Position numbers and translations under genes: made by a program
In this document: positions 52,975 through 63,942 of the stretch, piece after piece
Position numbering within the stretch: the first letter of the stretch is position 1
Layout: each line of letters starts with the position of its first letter
Assembly: GCA_003963245.1 (NCBI GenBank)
Contig: RXJX01000009.1
Coordinates: 89,107 to 153,106 of the forward strand
DNA: 64,000 bases
Direction of reading: 5' to 3'
Origin: Neisseriaceae bacterium
Lineage (GTDB): Bacteria > Pseudomonadota > Gammaproteobacteria > Burkholderiales > UBA11063
The notes under the pieces: model-generated
The model's database searches: none
Told to the model about the DNA's origin: nothing
What the model saw: the letters and a program-made list of their open reading frames with translations, nothing else

Positions 52975-54381
52975 TTAACTGCCTTTTTGAAGATTAAATA
53001 TAATTTGACTACCAATTACCCTAAATGTAACAATCTGATATGGCTGATTAAGTGTAATTGACTGAGTGTGCGAAACACCATTAATAGTTACGGTTATCTT
53101 ATGCATACCATAAGCTAAATTATTTACTCGATTAATATAAATTTTACTTGGTAATAAGGTCCAAGTTCGTTCGTCAGCTCGATCTAAAAGCATGCCACCC
53201 AAGCTTGTACCAAGGCTTAATATCGTACCTAGCGAACCACCATTATTGCCTGCAGTACATGCTGCCTGAGAACTAGCGATATTGCGCACTGCAGCTGCGA
53301 CATTCCGCGCAATAATATGTGGTGTCTGATCGCGGATTGAACGCGCCACCATTAAATTTACATCAACCATCAGCAGCGGATTATAATTGGTATTATCGAG
53401 CGAAAACGAATACGGCATAGTATTTAAGCGATCCATAATCAACCGCGGATAAAACACATCAATCATATTGATACATGATTGTTGATTGTTTTGCGAGGCA
53501 CTAAAATTCAAATTAATCGGTACATGAATTTCTTCGGATTTGATCTGCGGTGCATGCCCCAATTCCTCGACGATCAATAAATCGGTAGTTCCTTTTTTGG
53601 AACGAATGTTACTATCAACATTATCGATACTTTGTTGAATTAATGTATTATTGGGGTTTAATTGACCAGCTTTGACATATCCCGGACGTGATAAACTTGG
53701 CTCATTCAATGCTTCAAAAACAAATCCAGCCAAATAATGACTAAAGGCATTTTGATAGCTATTTTTCAATGCCAATACTTGCGGGGTATTTATATCCGTG
53801 AAATTATATTTTTTAAGAATCTGCGTTGACAAATAGTTTTGCTGATTGTCTTGCTTCATCTTTTGGAATTCTTGAGCTTCCTGATTATATAACGCTTGAT
53901 TATAATTCTCCGTAGCTTGTTCAATCTGGTACATCCGCTTAATTTCAACTCGCGCATTTTCCCAGTTATTCAGATCAAGATGATTTAATGCATGATAGGT
54001 GGATAAGAAACTTCGTTCATAACCACGAGGTTGATATTCAGTAGCATTATCATTAACTAACATGGATAGTGCGGTATTACTTAATTCACCACCTGTAGTG
54101 CTCATCCAGCTATTTGCCCAGACATCTACACTTTGTTGTGCTAAGCTAAAATAATAGTTACTTTGGGAATAATTTTGATCCATGCGCAATAAGCTACCAT
54201 ATTCCATATTATATAATGGGTCGCTGGTACTTTCTGCCTCCATTGCCACAGGTAATTGTCCACTATAGATTTTATGCAAAGTCGCATCGCTAGTATTTTT
54301 ATAAGAACTAAATGGATTACTCGCGCATGAACAAAGCGATACCAGCGCAATTGGCAACAACAAATTTTGAAATAATTTCAT
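52975..54381 (-). CDS. COG3014-family outer-membrane lipoprotein
   Basis: 468 residues. Lipobox SLCSC (Cys20), then helical TPR-like segments (~40-230; MEYGSLLRMDQNYSQSNYYF, HALNHLDLNNWENARVEIKR, FSHYLAGFVFEALNEPSLSR) and a glycine-rich region near 375-395 (NNGGSLGTILSLGTSLGGML) that could be a membrane-inserting element, followed by a beta-rich C-terminus. The COG3014-YcfL-LpoB order supports a shared envelope or cell-wall role. It starts 26 nt after the cdd stop. Confidence 0.82.
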   Translation of the reverse strand: MKLFQNLLLPIALVSLCSCASNPFSSYKNTSDATLHKIYSGQLPVAMEAESTSDPLYNMEYGSLLRMDQNYSQSNYYFSLAQQSVDVWANSWMSTTGGELSNTALSMLVNDNATEYQPRGYERSFLSTYHALNHLDLNNWENARVEIKRMYQIEQATENYNQALYNQEAQEFQKMKQDNQQNYLSTQILKKYNFTDINTPQVLALKNSYQNAFSHYLAGFVFEALNEPSLSRPGYVKAGQLNPNNTLIQQSIDNVDSNIRSKKGTTDLLIVEELGHAPQIKSEEIHVPINLNFSASQNNQQSCINMIDVFYPRLIMDRLNTMPYSFSLDNTNYNPLLMVDVNLMVARSIRDQTPHIIARNVAAAVRNIASSQAACTAGNNGGSLGTILSLGTSLGGMLLDRADERTWTLLPSKIYINRVNNLAYGMHKITVTINGVSHTQSITLNQPYQIVTFRVIGSQIIFNLQKGS

Positions 54382-54407
54382 CAGGTTATACTTTAAGATT
54401 TTAATAA

Positions 54408-54893
54408 TTAATGCTGGAGAAACGATTCACTATATGCTAGTGGCAACATTGAATGTACTCCAGTTGCGATGTAAATTTTACCAGACTGACCAGCCATAAT
54501 TACTCGCATCGCGTGCCCTGATTTATCTTCAGCTTCAAGCAACAATTGCCGGCATTTACCACATGGCGTAATCGGAAAATCACTACTAGTACCCGGGTTC
54601 ATATTTTTAAAAGTTACTGCAATGCTCTCAATAGTAAACTCGCGAAAGAGCGAATGAAGTTCCAATAACAGATTTTGCTCAGCACAAGTTATAATCGAAG
54701 TATTCTCTTTATTACTGCTAGTATAAATTGAACCATCACTAAGCCTTGCTGCAGTTCCTACATTAAAATGAGAAAACTGCGGTGAGGCATGAGTAACCGC
54801 TTCATCTGCTCGCTTTAATAATTCAGCATCAGCAATATTTAACTCATCTCGTGACGAAAATTCTTCATAAGTAAATTGAATAACCTTTTGCAT
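54408..54893 (-). CDS. cdd: Cytidine deaminase
   Basis: 161 residues. Zn-dependent deamination of cytidine/deoxycytidine to uridine/deoxyuridine. Zn site: TCAEQNLLLE (Cys, catalytic Glu) and ITPCGKCRQLLLEAE (two Cys); SHFNVGTAARLSDGSIYTSS is the substrate region. Homotetrameric short-type length. Start placed at MQKVIQF (54893) because GGAG lies 6 nt before it; the in-frame TTG upstream is less likely. With the two uridine kinases it completes cytidine salvage. Confidence 0.93.
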   Translation of the reverse strand: MQKVIQFTYEEFSSRDELNIADAELLKRADEAVTHASPQFSHFNVGTAARLSDGSIYTSSNKENTSIITCAEQNLLLELHSLFREFTIESIAVTFKNMNPGTSSDFPITPCGKCRQLLLEAEDKSGHAMRVIMAGQSGKIYIATGVHSMLPLAYSESFLQH

Positions 54894-54953
54894 AACCATC
54901 TCCAATTTTCTAATTAAATGATGATGTTCATAATAACAATGTTATACTAGAAC

Positions 54954-55039
54954 AGATTCAAAATACTAGTAGGCGCTTTGCGACGATGCCTACAACACGT
55001 AGGTGAGGAGCAAAGCAACAACCTAGGATTGATCAATCT
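54954..55039 (+). repeat. Structured intergenic repeat, copy 4
   Basis: Outer ends AGATT...CTAG / CCTAG...AATCT, inner stem P2 gctttgc (54975-54981) / gcaaagc (55010-55016), enclosing GACG, a gcctac-aacac-gtaggt hairpin (54988-55004) and GAGGA, then AACAACC. All stems differ from the other copies but remain complementary. It lies 15 bp from copy 2, in the leader of cdd. Confidence 0.7.
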
Positions 55040-55053
55040 ATTTTATAGTATAG

Positions 55054-55154
55054 CTGCTGGAATATGGTGCAAAAACTAGGCGCAAGGCGACGCAATGTAC
55101 TAAAAAGTACATAAGGAGTCTTGAAACAACGTTATTGCTCCATAGTCCAAGCAG
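55054..55154 (+). repeat. Structured intergenic repeat, copy 2
   Basis: Ends CTGCTGGAATATGGTGCAA / TTGCTCCATAGTCCAAGCAG are an imperfect inverted repeat. Inner stem P2 gcaaggc (55082-55088) / gtcttg (55118-55123), enclosing GACG, an atgtact/agtacat hairpin (55095-55112) and AAGGA; then AAACAACG. Highly similar to copy 1, with paired changes in the outer stem (AAAACAGCAA versus TATGGTGCAA with their partners). It ends 5 nt after the gyrB stop codon. Confidence 0.75.
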
Positions 55155-55159
55155 ATATA

Positions 55160-57565
<2,406 letters not shown>

Positions 57566-57618
57566 CTATCCTATAAACTAACTTACCATTATTCTGTTGC
57601 TTAACATTATCCGAAACA

Positions 57619-57668
57619 TTTGACTCTTGGAAACGCAGAATTGCTAAAGTACAAGACTCCAAGTCAAA
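57619..57668 (-). terminator. Hairpin directly after dnaN
   Basis: TTTGA-ct-CTTGGA (57619-57631) pairs with TCCAAGTCAAA (57658-57668), an 11-bp stem with a 2-nt bulge and 26-nt loop, starting 6 nt after the dnaN stop codon. No T-run, so either a weak terminator or a 3' structure. It lacks the GACG/GAGGA loop of the repeat family. Confidence 0.4.
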
Positions 57669-57674
57669 GAGTAA

Positions 57675-58778
57675 CTATGTGCGTAGTGGCATAATCACAT
57701 ATTTGAAATCAACCTCATTTGGCACAGTCACCAGAATGCTCCGCTGATTATCAAAAAACGCCCACTGTAAATTTTCGGCATTACTGTTATTCAAGACATC
57801 TAAAACGTAGCTGATGTTAAAATTCAAGCGTAATTCGGCATCATTACCATATTGAATAGCCAATTCATCACGTGACTCTTCTTGCTCCTCATTCCGACAG
57901 CTAATAGTCAATAAATTTGGTTTCAAATCCAATACCAGAGTTTTTAATTTATCAATACCAATTACCGCTACCCGCTGCACGGCATGTAAAAATTCTTCAC
58001 GGTTAATCAGGCATAATTTATCATTGGTTAGTGGAATTACCCGTTCATAATCCGGATATTTACCATCAATCACTTTAGTAATCAACTGCTTATTCTGAGT
58101 TTCAAAAATTACCTGATTAGGATACATCTTTATTGTCACCAGATCATCACCATCTTCTAACAAACGATAAAGCTCAAGCATCGTTTTACGGGGGATAATA
58201 GTGCTAATATCTGGCAACATGTCAGCCAGAGCATAGTTCACAAAGCTTAGGCGGTGAGCATCCGTTGCAACTAAACGTAGCTGGTTACTCTTTATCTCAA
58301 GAAGCATACCATTAAGAAAAATACGACTATCATTAACAGCCATTGAATATTGAACCTTACCGATTAATTCACGTAAATCACGTTGTGCAAGATTAAACTG
58401 ACCGACACATTCATCGCTAACTCTTAATAGAGGATAATGATCAGCAGGTAAACTTTGTAGAGTAAATTTAGTTTTCCCAGCTTTTACGGTAACTTTATTA
58501 TCAATGACTTCTAAACTAATTTCTCCATCAGGCAAAGCTTTCAGCACATCCTGCAATTTTTTAGCTGGCAAAGTAATTGCAAAATCGTCACCTACAATGC
58601 CTCCTTGAATATGCAAGGTCGCCTGAATCTCCATATCATTAGCAACTACAACAACCTGCTCACCAGATTTCTTCAGATAAATATTAGAAAGAATCGGCAT
58701 GGTCTGTTTTTTTTCAACAAAACCAGTAGTTTGAGTAAGTGGCTTCAGCAAAGTATCGCGTTGAAATTTCAATAACAT
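57675..58778 (-). CDS. dnaN: DNA polymerase III beta sliding clamp
   Basis: 367 residues, three repeated clamp domains: MLLKFQRDTLLKPLTQTTGF at the start, VRVSDECVGQF-like region to ~120, ATDAHRLSFVNYAL (~173-186), and the C-terminal VDFKYVIMPLRT, the standard ending of beta clamps. It follows dnaA with a 15-nt gap, so dnaA-dnaN are co-transcribed. Confidence 0.98.
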   Translation of the reverse strand: MLLKFQRDTLLKPLTQTTGFVEKKQTMPILSNIYLKKSGEQVVVVANDMEIQATLHIQGGIVGDDFAITLPAKKLQDVLKALPDGEISLEVIDNKVTVKAGKTKFTLQSLPADHYPLLRVSDECVGQFNLAQRDLRELIGKVQYSMAVNDSRIFLNGMLLEIKSNQLRLVATDAHRLSFVNYALADMLPDISTIIPRKTMLELYRLLEDGDDLVTIKMYPNQVIFETQNKQLITKVIDGKYPDYERVIPLTNDKLCLINREEFLHAVQRVAVIGIDKLKTLVLDLKPNLLTISCRNEEQEESRDELAIQYGNDAELRLNFNISYVLDVLNNSNAENLQWAFFDNQRSILVTVPNEVDFKYVIMPLRT

Positions 58779-58793
58779 GTTATACCTCAGAAA

Positions 58794-60248
58794 TTAGTTT
58801 TGTAACATTTGAATTAATAATTTATATTCGCGGTCGATTTTCTCGTCCTTGCTCCGCAAATCAGTAATCGTACGCTGCGCGTGAAGCACCGTCGTATGAT
58901 CACGCCCACCAAAAGCCTCACCGATTGCTGGAAGACTGTATTGAGTTAACTCCTTAGTTATCGTCATTGCAATTTGTCGCGGGCGCGCAATCAATTGTGT
59001 ACGTTTACTTGATAACAAATCAGAAATTTTAAGCTTGTAGAAATCACAAATCGTTTTCTGAATATCATCAATTGATATACTTCTTGTTTCAATCGCAATG
59101 ATATCCATCAGAGCCTCTTTAGCAATGGCAATACTCAAGCCTTTACGCGAAAACTTAGCATGATAAGCGACTTTATTTAACGCCCCCTCAAGCTCTCGAA
59201 CATTGGATTTAATGTTTTGTGCAATAAAAAAAGCAACTTCATCGTCCAAATCAATTTTATTGCGCTGAGCTTTTTTCTTTAATATCGCAACACGCATTTC
59301 TAGTTCAGGCGGCTGAATCTCAACTGTTAAACCAGAGGCAAAGCGCGAAACCAAGCGTTCATTCAGATTATTAATATTTTTAGGATAAGTATCACACGTC
59401 ATAATAACCTGTTTACTCTTATCCAGCAGGTTATTGAAAGTATAAAAAAACTCCTCCTGTGTTTTGGTTTTATCACCCGCAATAAACTGAATATCATCCA
59501 TTAACAACAAATCCAGACCATTGTAGTATCTTTTTAGCTCATCAAATCCCTGACGCATTGAAGCTTTTACCACATCCTGAATATAGTCGTTAGCGTGCAA
59601 ATAACGAATTTTGGCATTGGGGTTTTTCTTATGTATCTCATTACCAATGGCTTGCATTAAATGGGTTTTCCCCAAACCAACCCCGCCATAGATGAACAGC
59701 GGATTGTGATTACGATTTCCAGGATCCTGAGTAATATGCATCCCAATTGCGTAAGCTAACTGATTGGAGTTACCACGTACCAAACTCTCAAAAGTATAAT
59801 CTTTATTTAATTTAGTCGATTGGTGAAGCTGACTTAAAATTTCTTTATCATGTCTAGCCCTTGCTTGTACACGCAACTGTGGTGCTTTCTTCGGTTCTGG
59901 CGATACTATATTTTCTGGTTCAGTTCGCTGTTCCTTAACATTCTTTTCGCTGCCGTCTTTCGTATCTACTGTATCTTGTTGTAAGTTAAGTATTGGTCTA
60001 ACTTCTGACACTACCAATTCAACATTAACACCGCCCGTCAGCTCGGACAGCACACCGCTAATCTTATTCCAAAACTTCTTACTTACAAAATCATGAGTTA
60101 ATCGATTGGTTGCTACAATCTCTAACTTACTGTCCTTAATCTGTGGCTGTAAGGTTCTAAGCCAAGTATTATACTCAGTCTCAGTAACGATGCCCTGCTC
60201 TTTAATTAACATCAAACATTGCTGCCAAATTATTTCCAATTCGGTCAT
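58794..60248 (-). CDS. dnaA: Chromosomal replication initiator DnaA
   Basis: 484 residues. Domain I (~1-90; IIWQQCLMLIKEQGIVTETE, YNTWLRTLQPQ), variable linker domain II (~95-145), AAA+ domain III with Walker A GGVGLGKTHLMQAIGN (~190) and Walker B LLLMDDIQFIAG, SRFASGLTVEIQPPELEMRV, and DNA-binding domain IV with the signature GGRDHTTVLHAQRTI near 455. All intact. Unusually the upstream neighbour is a phasin gene, not rpmH; I see no cluster of TTATNCACA boxes in the 289 bp upstream. Confidence 0.98.
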   Translation of the reverse strand: MTELEIIWQQCLMLIKEQGIVTETEYNTWLRTLQPQIKDSKLEIVATNRLTHDFVSKKFWNKISGVLSELTGGVNVELVVSEVRPILNLQQDTVDTKDGSEKNVKEQRTEPENIVSPEPKKAPQLRVQARARHDKEILSQLHQSTKLNKDYTFESLVRGNSNQLAYAIGMHITQDPGNRNHNPLFIYGGVGLGKTHLMQAIGNEIHKKNPNAKIRYLHANDYIQDVVKASMRQGFDELKRYYNGLDLLLMDDIQFIAGDKTKTQEEFFYTFNNLLDKSKQVIMTCDTYPKNINNLNERLVSRFASGLTVEIQPPELEMRVAILKKKAQRNKIDLDDEVAFFIAQNIKSNVRELEGALNKVAYHAKFSRKGLSIAIAKEALMDIIAIETRSISIDDIQKTICDFYKLKISDLLSSKRTQLIARPRQIAMTITKELTQYSLPAIGEAFGGRDHTTVLHAQRTITDLRSKDEKIDREYKLLIQMLQN

Positions 60249-60480
60249 TTTATTATTTTTCCTACCCTAAACAAATAAACGCGATATCTCTTCCATATAT
60301 GTACATCATCACTATACCAAGCACGACACAAAATAAAATAGCAGTTAAGACCTGAGCAAAATCAACAATGCAGCCAAGTCTTAATTTCAAAGATTAATAT
60401 CGCACTACCGTATTTTACCAGAAATAACTACCCAAGCATAAGCTTATCTCACAAAGCATTATCACTGCAGGCTTAGGCAA
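60249..60480. other. Upstream region of dnaA
   Basis: 232 bp between dnaA and the phasin terminator. It must hold the dnaA promoter (GGTAGGAAAAATAATAAA precedes the ATG). I find no clear DnaA box and no AT-rich 13-mer array; the closest string is TTATCTCACA near 60448. It is therefore not a convincing oriC. Confidence 0.4.
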
Positions 60481-60483
60481 TAA

Positions 60484-60515
60484 AAAACCGCGATGAATCA
60501 AATCACCGCGGCTCT
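60484..60515 (-). terminator. Rho-independent terminator of the phasin gene
   Basis: CCGCGATGA (60488-60496) / TCACCGCGG (60503-60511), 9-bp stem with one G-T pair, and a TTTTTTA run on the minus strand; starts 27 nt after the stop. Confidence 0.85.
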
Positions 60516-60537
60516 GTATATACCTAAAAATAATCAA

Positions 60538-61077
60538 TTATTTTTTGGTAGTCTTTTTAGCAGCATTAACTGTTGCTGTGGTAGCTGCGTTAATATTGCT
60601 GTTAGTAAACTCAGTAACTTGTGCTGCAACTTTATTCATTGCTGATAAAGCTTGATTCGCACTATTGATCCAAGTTTTCAAAGAATCAGTAGCTGCTTTA
60701 GCACCACTTGGATTATATTGCGATAAACCATCAACTGAAGTTAATGCAGCTTGTTGAAGATTTTGTACGCTTTCTTCAGCTACTTTATTAATTTTAGATT
60801 GAACTTCACTTACGATGTCATAAACATCACGTGCTGAAGCAAGATTTTTTTCAACTGCTTGAGTAGCCATTGCATTTACGCGGCTAAACATTTCTTTAGG
60901 ATCAGTAACACCAGCCAACTCTTTGATCGCTTTAGAAGTTTCTTCCATAATTTGACGTGAAGTTTCTAATTGGATATGAGTTAATTTTTCAACTGAATGG
61001 ATTGAAGTTGTAACCAGCTCCATTGCAGTATCAATAGCTTTTTGAGTTTCTGTTGTAATTTGTTCGTTTTTAATCAT
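60538..61077 (-). CDS. Phasin family protein (PHA granule-associated)
   Basis: 179 residues, almost wholly helical and Ala/Ser/Thr/Gln rich. The phasin_2 pattern is seen in AIDTAMELVTTSIHSVEKLT, ETSRQIMEETSKAIKELAGV, DPKEMFSRVNAMATQAVEKN and LASARDVYDIVSEVQ. The C-terminus TVNAAKKTTKK is a PhaF-like basic tail. Phasins coat polyhydroxyalkanoate granules and control their size. Divergent from phaR, whose product normally represses phasin genes. No phaC, phaA or phaB in the window. Confidence 0.9.
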   Translation of the reverse strand: MIKNEQITTETQKAIDTAMELVTTSIHSVEKLTHIQLETSRQIMEETSKAIKELAGVTDPKEMFSRVNAMATQAVEKNLASARDVYDIVSEVQSKINKVAEESVQNLQQAALTSVDGLSQYNPSGAKAATDSLKTWINSANQALSAMNKVAAQVTEFTNSNINAATTATVNAAKKTTKK

Positions 61078-61180
61078 GATAAATTTCTCCGAAATTTGCT
61101 TAATCGCTTTAAGTCTACGATTAATTTATGTTATAATTATTTAGAGGTATAATCTGTACCTTTACTATCTCACAGACGTT

Positions 61181-61210
61181 ATTATTGTGCAGTGCAGCAT
61201 AATTTGTCAA
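61181..61210 (-). promoter_or_regulatory. Phasin promoter with palindrome (probable PhaR operator) in its spacer
   Basis: Minus strand: -35 TTGACA (plus 61205-61210), an 18-nt spacer and -10 AATAAT (plus 61181-61186). The spacer carries the palindrome TGCA-C-TGCA (61188-61196) within TTATGCTGCACTGCACAA. Known PhaR proteins bind TGC-rich dyads near phasin and phaR promoters, and phaR is the divergent neighbour, so this is a likely operator. The exact binding rule in this organism is not known. Confidence 0.55.
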
Positions 61211-61239
61211 GTTTTTTTTAATTTTTCTATCAGGTACTT

Positions 61240-61812
61240 ATGAAAAAAGCCCCAGAACACAGAGTTATCAAGAAATACCAAAATCGCCGACTTTACGATA
61301 CTGCGACCAGTACGTATATCGTATTGGAAGACATTAAACAAATGATCATGGATGGCGACATTGTGAGCGTTCTAGATGTCAAGAATGATACTGATGTAAC
61401 TCGCAGCGTTTTGTTGCAAATTCTCCTTGAGGAAGAAGCAACGGATTCTCCGATATTGTCCAATGATTTTTTAGTACAAATTATCCGCTTTTATGGCAAG
61501 GCATTTCAACCTGCAATCAGTCCATTCCTAGAACAAGGTATGGATATGCTTCGCCAAACGCAAAAGCGATTTTATGCCCAACTAAAAGCCACCTACCCTA
61601 AAGATTCAATTCCATCAAGCTTAGACCTCTGGAAAGAGTTTTGGCAGGAGCGTGGACCACAAGTACAACAAAACATTTTTGACTATCTTAACACCAGCAC
61701 TAATAACTTTATCCAGATGCAAGAACAAGTTCAGGAACAGATTCAAAGCCAAGCCGAGAATTTTATGAATATGATAAAATTCCCGTTTAATGCAAAAAAA
61801 GGTAGTAAATAA
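61240..61812 (+). CDS. phaR: Polyhydroxyalkanoate synthesis repressor
   Basis: 190 residues. N-terminal DNA/PHB-binding domain with the near-invariant RVIKKYQNRRLYDTATSTYI and VLEDIKQMIMDGD (~8-40), then PHB_acc segments (VLDVKNDTDVTRSVLLQILL, FGKAFQP-like YGKAFQPAISPFLEQGMDML). It binds PHA and, when PHA is absent, represses phasin and its own gene. C-terminal Gln-rich amphipathic helix (MQEQVQEQIQSQAENFMNMI) resembles a phasin-type granule-binding helix. rimO follows after 3 nt and is probably co-transcribed. Confidence 0.95.
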   Translation: MKKAPEHRVIKKYQNRRLYDTATSTYIVLEDIKQMIMDGDIVSVLDVKNDTDVTRSVLLQILLEEEATDSPILSNDFLVQIIRFYGKAFQPAISPFLEQGMDMLRQTQKRFYAQLKATYPKDSIPSSLDLWKEFWQERGPQVQQNIFDYLNTSTNNFIQMQEQVQEQIQSQAENFMNMIKFPFNAKKGSK

Positions 61813-61815
61813 AGC

Positions 61816-63135
61816 ATGGCAAAAATTGGTTTTATCTCATTGGGATGCCCCAAAGCACTAGTCGACTCTGAAAATATTTTAACTGGCTTAAAGGCTGAAG
61901 GCTATGACGTAGTTAATAGCTATGCTGATTCTGATTTGGTTGTTGTAAACACCTGCGGTTTCATTGATTCAGCAGTTGAAGAATCATTAAATACAATTGG
62001 TGAGGCACTCAAAGAAAATGGCAAGGTTGTCGTAACTGGTTGCCTTGGCGCCAAAGAAGGTGTAATAGAGACTAAATATCCAAATGTATTAGGTGTAACC
62101 GGTCCTCACGCAACACAAGAAGTGCTCAACTTGATCCATAAGTATGTACCAAAACCTCATGATCCGTTTGTAGATTTAGTTCCGGCACAAGGTGTCAAAC
62201 TAACACCAAAACATTATGCATATCTCAAAATTTCTGAAGGTTGCAACAATACCTGCTCATTCTGTATTATACCAAGCATGCGTGGCAAATTAGATTCTTA
62301 TCCAATTGGGGATGTACTTGCTCAAGCAGAAAAACTGGTTAATTCGGGTGTTAAAGAGATATTAGTAGTGTCACAAGATACCGGCGCGTATGGTAGTGAT
62401 AAAAAATATGTCACGGGATTTCACAATGGACGCCCAGTTAAAACCAAGTTTATTGATTTATGCGAGCAACTTGCCAAACTAGGTGCATGGGTACGGCTAC
62501 ATTATGTTTACCCTTATCCGCATATTGATGAAGTAATTCCTTTAATGGCAGAAGGTAAAATTTTGCCTTACCTAGATATTCCGTTTCAACATGCCAGCCC
62601 TAAGGTGCTAAAAGCAATGAAACGTCCGGGAAATGTAGATGGACTCTTGGAGCGAATCAAAGAATGGCGCAGAATTTGTCCAGATCTGGCAATTCGTAGC
62701 ACTTTCATTGTCGGCTTCCCAAGTGAAACCGAAGAAGACTTTCAAATGCTTTTAGATTTTCTAAGCACTGCACAACTAGAGAAAGTTGGTTGCTTCAAAT
62801 ATTCACCAGTAGAAGGCGCTAGTGCTAATCTAATAGCAGAACCGGTAGCAGAAGAAATTAAAGAACAACGCTACCACCGCTTTATGCAGCACCAGCAAGC
62901 CATCAGTTTAGCAAAATTACAAGCTAAAATTGGTAGTCAAATGCCGATAATTGTAGATGAAGTTAATCGTAAGCTTATCATTGGACGCAGCAAATATGAT
63001 GCGCCTGAGATTGATGGGTTGATTTATATCAAAAATATGGGGCAATACGATAACATTAAAACTGGGGATATTATACAAGTCGAGATTATCGCTGCTAAAG
63101 ATTATGACCTGTACGCTAAACCACTTGCCTTATAA
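61816..63135 (+). CDS. rimO: Ribosomal protein S12 methylthiotransferase
   Basis: 439 residues. Radical-SAM/MTTase that adds a methylthio group to Asp of ribosomal protein S12. N-terminal UPF0004 domain with three cysteines ([31 protein letters not shown]), the radical SAM cluster CNNTCSFC (~141-148), and a C-terminal TRAM domain ([19 protein letters not shown]...DIIQVEI). The RimO-specific start [20 protein letters not shown] separates it from MiaB. It follows phaR by 3 nt, with AAGG in the end of phaR. Confidence 0.97.
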   Translation: MAKIGFISLGCPKALVDSENILTGLKAEGYDVVNSYADSDLVVVNTCGFIDSAVEESLNTIGEALKENGKVVVTGCLGAKEGVIETKYPNVLGVTGPHATQEVLNLIHKYVPKPHDPFVDLVPAQGVKLTPKHYAYLKISEGCNNTCSFCIIPSMRGKLDSYPIGDVLAQAEKLVNSGVKEILVVSQDTGAYGSDKKYVTGFHNGRPVKTKFIDLCEQLAKLGAWVRLHYVYPYPHIDEVIPLMAEGKILPYLDIPFQHASPKVLKAMKRPGNVDGLLERIKEWRRICPDLAIRSTFIVGFPSETEEDFQMLLDFLSTAQLEKVGCFKYSPVEGASANLIAEPVAEEIKEQRYHRFMQHQQAISLAKLQAKIGSQMPIIVDEVNRKLIIGRSKYDAPEIDGLIYIKNMGQYDNIKTGDIIQVEIIAAKDYDLYAKPLAL

Positions 63136-63145
63136 CAATTTTAAA

Positions 63146-63179
63146 TTACCAAGTAGAGATTTATAACTTTACTTGGTAA
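63146..63179 (+). terminator. Hairpin after rimO
   Basis: Perfect 10-bp stem TTACCAAGTA (63146-63155) / TACTTGGTAA (63170-63179), 11 nt after the stop. AT-rich and without a T-run, so a weak terminator. Confidence 0.5.
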
Positions 63180-63221
63180 ATATCTCAATAGTAACCCTTA
63201 ATAGCCCCATCTCGATTATCT

Positions 63222-63250
63222 CAGTTAAAGCAAATAAATTACAGTATAAT
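63222..63250 (+). promoter_or_regulatory. Possible promoter of the secreted protein gene at 63279
   Basis: TATAAT (63245-63250) with a poor -35 (GTTAAA near 63223) and a start codon 28 nt downstream, preceded by GTGAGGA. Confidence 0.4.
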
Positions 63251-63278
63251 ACGGTGTTAACCCAAGTGAGGATACACT

Positions 63279-63896
63279 ATGAAACATATCTATTTAACTT
63301 TAATTAGTCTACTACCATTAATCTCAAATGCAACGGGATTGGCAGTTAGCATGGATGACTTATATCTAAAAAATAATACTTCAAAAACGACTACGATACA
63401 AATCAAAAATTTGGATGAGAGCGCTAATAAATTTACTCTTCCTGCTAATAGCATGTGCAAAATAAACCAGAGTATCATGTTTCAGCCATTTGAGGAAGAG
63501 AGCAATAATTTCGTAGTTATGGTAACTAGTTCCGAAATGGTAAACCCGATTGTAATTGATCAGTTTGGTTTACTAGCACTAGCTTCGGATTCAGCAATTA
63601 AAGCACAATATCATGGCAATGTTAAACAATACAGCTTATTTGGCTTTTGTGGCAATAAATTAGGACAGTATAAGTTTCTTAATGTCGCTCCCCATGATAA
63701 TGAAAGCGCTGCTCCAAATTTTACCTTGGCTAATTGTACAGATCGTTCAAACTTTGTCTATTTCATTAATGATAAGTATATTCGGGTAAAAAACCGTCCT
63801 AAATATTTTGATTTTAGTAAAGCGCCAAATTGTAAACTAGTTGAAAATCAACCATCAACAACGGAAAGTATACCTGTTGAGTCACAAATAAAATAA
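63279..63896 (+). CDS. Secreted protein of unknown function
   Basis: 205 residues. Signal peptide MKHIYLTLISLLPLISNATG, mature part beta-rich with the opening LYLKNNTSKTTTIQIKNLDE, as in small Ig-like or pilus-assembly-like proteins. Four mature cysteines (MCKINQ, FCGNKLG, NCTDRS, NCKLVE) suggest two disulfides. C-terminal ~15 residues are Pro/Thr/Ser/Glu-rich. No family recognised. Another exported protein begins 46 nt downstream on the same strand. Confidence 0.65.
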   Translation: MKHIYLTLISLLPLISNATGLAVSMDDLYLKNNTSKTTTIQIKNLDESANKFTLPANSMCKINQSIMFQPFEEESNNFVVMVTSSEMVNPIVIDQFGLLALASDSAIKAQYHGNVKQYSLFGFCGNKLGQYKFLNVAPHDNESAAPNFTLANCTDRSNFVYFINDKYIRVKNRPKYFDFSKAPNCKLVENQPSTTESIPVESQIK

Positions 63897-63942
63897 GTAT
63901 AATTGACCGCACTGGATAAGAATAATTAACGGAAAGAAACAA

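Noticed and set aside
47044..55154. CRISPR array or insertion-sequence ends as explanation of the repeats
   Set aside because: Copies are single, far apart, in varying orientation and differ in sequence; no spacers, no transposase and no target duplication seen.
57619..57668. Seventh copy of the structured repeat after dnaN
   Set aside because: Position and hairpin fit, but the GACG and GAGGA loop motifs are absent.
60249..60537. Chromosome origin upstream of dnaA
   Set aside because: No TTATNCACA cluster or AT-rich unwinding repeats could be found by eye, so I do not annotate oriC.
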